Assembly (NCBI GenBank): GCA_964637365.1
Contig: CAZWWH010000017.1
Span: 1-43,349, forward strand
Direction: 5' to 3'
Origin: Cryptoclostridium sp964637365
Lineage (GTDB): Bacteria > Bacillota > Dehalobacteriia > UBA7702
DNA length: 43,349 nt
The translations under genes were made by a program, and so were the position numbers. Positions 42,363-43,349 of this stretch are shown here, in pieces. The notes under the pieces are model-generated. The model was given only the letters and a program-made list of their open reading frames with translations, made no database searches and was not told the origin of the DNA. Positions within the stretch are counted from its first letter, which is position 1. Each line of letters opens with the position of its first letter.

Positions 42363-42395
42363 AAAAAGGTTGGGGTATAAGCCCCCAACCTTTTT
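42363..42395. terminator. Bidirectional terminator between the ZIP and SLH genes
   Basis: Perfect arms AAAAAGGTTGGGG (42363-42375) and CCCCAACCTTTTT (42383-42395) serve both convergent genes. Confidence 0.92.
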
Positions 42396-42417
42396 CGGAT
42401 AGAATAAGGAGAAATTG

Positions 42418-43349
42418 TTATTGAACTTCGTTCAATAGAATTTTACCATTATTTACTGCGACATAGATGAATTTTGCGGCCTGTGCGCGAGTTGCGTTGT
42501 CATTAGGAGCAAAGATGCCATTGCCCATGCCGCCAACATAGCCGGCTTCGGCCAAGTTCATGACTGCGTCATAGAACCACTGTCCTTGTTTTACGTCGCT
42601 GAAAGTGATGTCCGTGGTGGCTTTCAAATCACCATAAATATTGGTGATAATGGTAGCGATTTCCGCACGGGTGATTTTGTTATTGGGTTTGAATGTGCCA
42701 TCGGGATAACCATTGATGTAACCGTTTTGTGCCATATAGGTGACAGCTTCATAATACCATTGGCCTTTTTTCACATCTTTAAAGGTAGTATCCTTAGCTT
42801 TATCTGCTTTGGGGGCATATTGATAGAACATTTTTGCGAATTCTGCACGGGTAACATTGCTATCAGGTTTAAAAGTGCCATCCGCATAGCCGTTAATGAC
42901 ACCGTCGGCCACCATCGCCTGAACATAAGGAGCATACCAAGCATTGGGATCTACATCCTTGAAGCTGGAGACGGGGCTTTCATCTACAATCCAGAAAGGA
43001 TTGGTAATGGCATAGTTGCCATTAATATCGATGACCATGAAAGCGACCCAAGTGTTTTCACCAGTTGCTACAGGAACTTTGGCGGAAAAATCAATTTCTT
43101 TGGCATTGACATTGAGTCGGGAGGCTTTTTTGTCATATTGCAGATATTGTTCTGTATACATGGATGTTCCGAGGGCTTCATAATCGCTATCAGCATCTTT
43201 GGTCAGAACGAGAATATCTTTGATGTTGGCCAAAGATTTGATTTCCATGTTCAAGTAGAAGGTACCGTCGCTGGTATAAACTTCGCCAGGAAGTTTATCC
43301 ATATTGAGCAAGGGACCATAGGTGGTGTAGGAATTACCGTTTACAACAG
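42418..43349 (-). CDS. SLH-domain surface protein (5' end cut by the window)
   Basis: The frame stays open to the right edge, so only the C-terminal 310 or so residues are seen. Three S-layer homology domains end the protein: nucleotides 42963-42814, 42783-42634 and 42603-42454. The first two carry the TRAE motif (VTRAEF, ITRAEI); the third reads ATRAQA. SLH triplets bind secondary cell-wall polymers and hold proteins on the cell surface. The region before them (about 43345-42970) is an unrecognised beta-rich segment with lysine- and aspartate-rich stretches. An apparent TTG near 43311 is not taken as the start. A signal peptide is expected off the window. Confidence 0.9.
   Translation of the reverse strand, partial: VVNGNSYTTYGPLLNMDKLPGEVYTSDGTFYLNMEIKSLANIKDILVLTKDADSDYEALGTSMYTEQYLQYDKKASRLNVNAKEIDFSAKVPVATGENTWVAFMVIDINGNYAITNPFWIVDESPVSSFKDVDPNAWYAPYVQAMVADGVINGYADGTFKPDSNVTRAEFAKMFYQYAPKADKAKDTTFKDVKKGQWYYEAVTYMAQNGYINGYPDGTFKPNNKITRAEIATIITNIYGDLKATTDITFSDVKQGQWFYDAVMNLAEAGYVGGMGNGIFAPNDNATRAQAAKFIYVAVNNGKILLNEVQ

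Noticed and set aside
1..43349. CRISPR arrays, tRNA or rRNA genes, insertion sequences, attachment sites
   Set aside because: No regularly spaced repeats, cloverleaf-like blocks, transposase or integrase genes were seen on reading either strand.

Overview
The window reads as a chromosomal segment of a low-to-mid GC Firmicute with strong AGGAGG-type ribosome binding sites. Gene content suggests an anaerobic Negativicutes-like bacterium, perhaps near Acidaminococcaceae/Phascolarctobacterium. That placement is inference from memory of gene content. Pointers are a complete anaerobic (cbi-type) cobalamin pathway, an SLH-domain surface protein, a TIGR04086 membrane protein, an EF-G paralogue, and sporulation-family proteins (GerMN, a SpoVB-type flippase, a SpoVM-like micropeptide). 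I see no phage, transposon, CRISPR array, rRNA or tRNA.

Region 1 (1-1842): a dyad and leftward promoter at the left edge, then a GerMN-domain protein and an EcsC-family protein, both rightward, ending at a bidirectional terminator.

Region 2 (1852-19486, all minus strand): a 17-gene tetrapyrrole/corrinoid operon read right to left from one promoter through a cobalamin riboswitch with an intrinsic terminator. Order: cbiP, cbiB, cbiC, cbiD, cbiET, cbiG, cbiH, cbiJ, cbiA, hemA, sirC, hemC, cobA-hemD, hemB, hemL, cbiL, cbiF. It runs from glutamyl-tRNA through uroporphyrinogen III and sirohydrochlorin to cobyric acid and cobinamide. Most genes overlap or lie within 20 bases of each other.

Region 3 (19553-24065): a signal peptidase I gene on the minus strand, then a divergent rightward operon behind a second, shorter cobalamin riboswitch: cbiM-cbiN-cbiQ-cbiO (cobalt ECF importer) and cbiK (cobaltochelatase). 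It supplies the cobalt that Region 2 needs.

Region 4 (24087-28089): an IscR-like Rrf2 regulator whose promoter lies inside a perfect 12-base inverted repeat, then iscS-iscU from a promoter carrying a related shorter dyad. Convergent to these is a cobD-cobO pair (aminopropanol phosphate synthesis and corrinoid adenosylation) with its own promoter and no riboswitch.

Region 5 (28151-34454): topoisomerase III, an exonuclease-DinG helicase, a 24-residue SpoVM-like peptide, and a helix-turn-helix membrane protein with an unrecognised outer domain.

Region 6 (34485-43349): cytidylate kinase-like protein, TIGR04086 membrane protein, folE, a second signal peptidase I, surE, a SpoVB-type flippase whose 3' end overlaps surE antisense, an EF-G paralogue lacking the catalytic histidine, a ZIP metal transporter, and the C-terminal part of an SLH-domain protein cut by the window end.

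No wholly new system stands out. The most notable points are the whole tetrapyrrole trunk placed under a B12 riboswitch, the two different B12 riboswitches facing apart around a signal peptidase gene, the Rrf2 operator dyads, and the SpoVM-like micropeptide. Nucleotide-loop genes (cobU, cobS, cobT, cobC) and heme genes after uroporphyrinogen III are not in the window.
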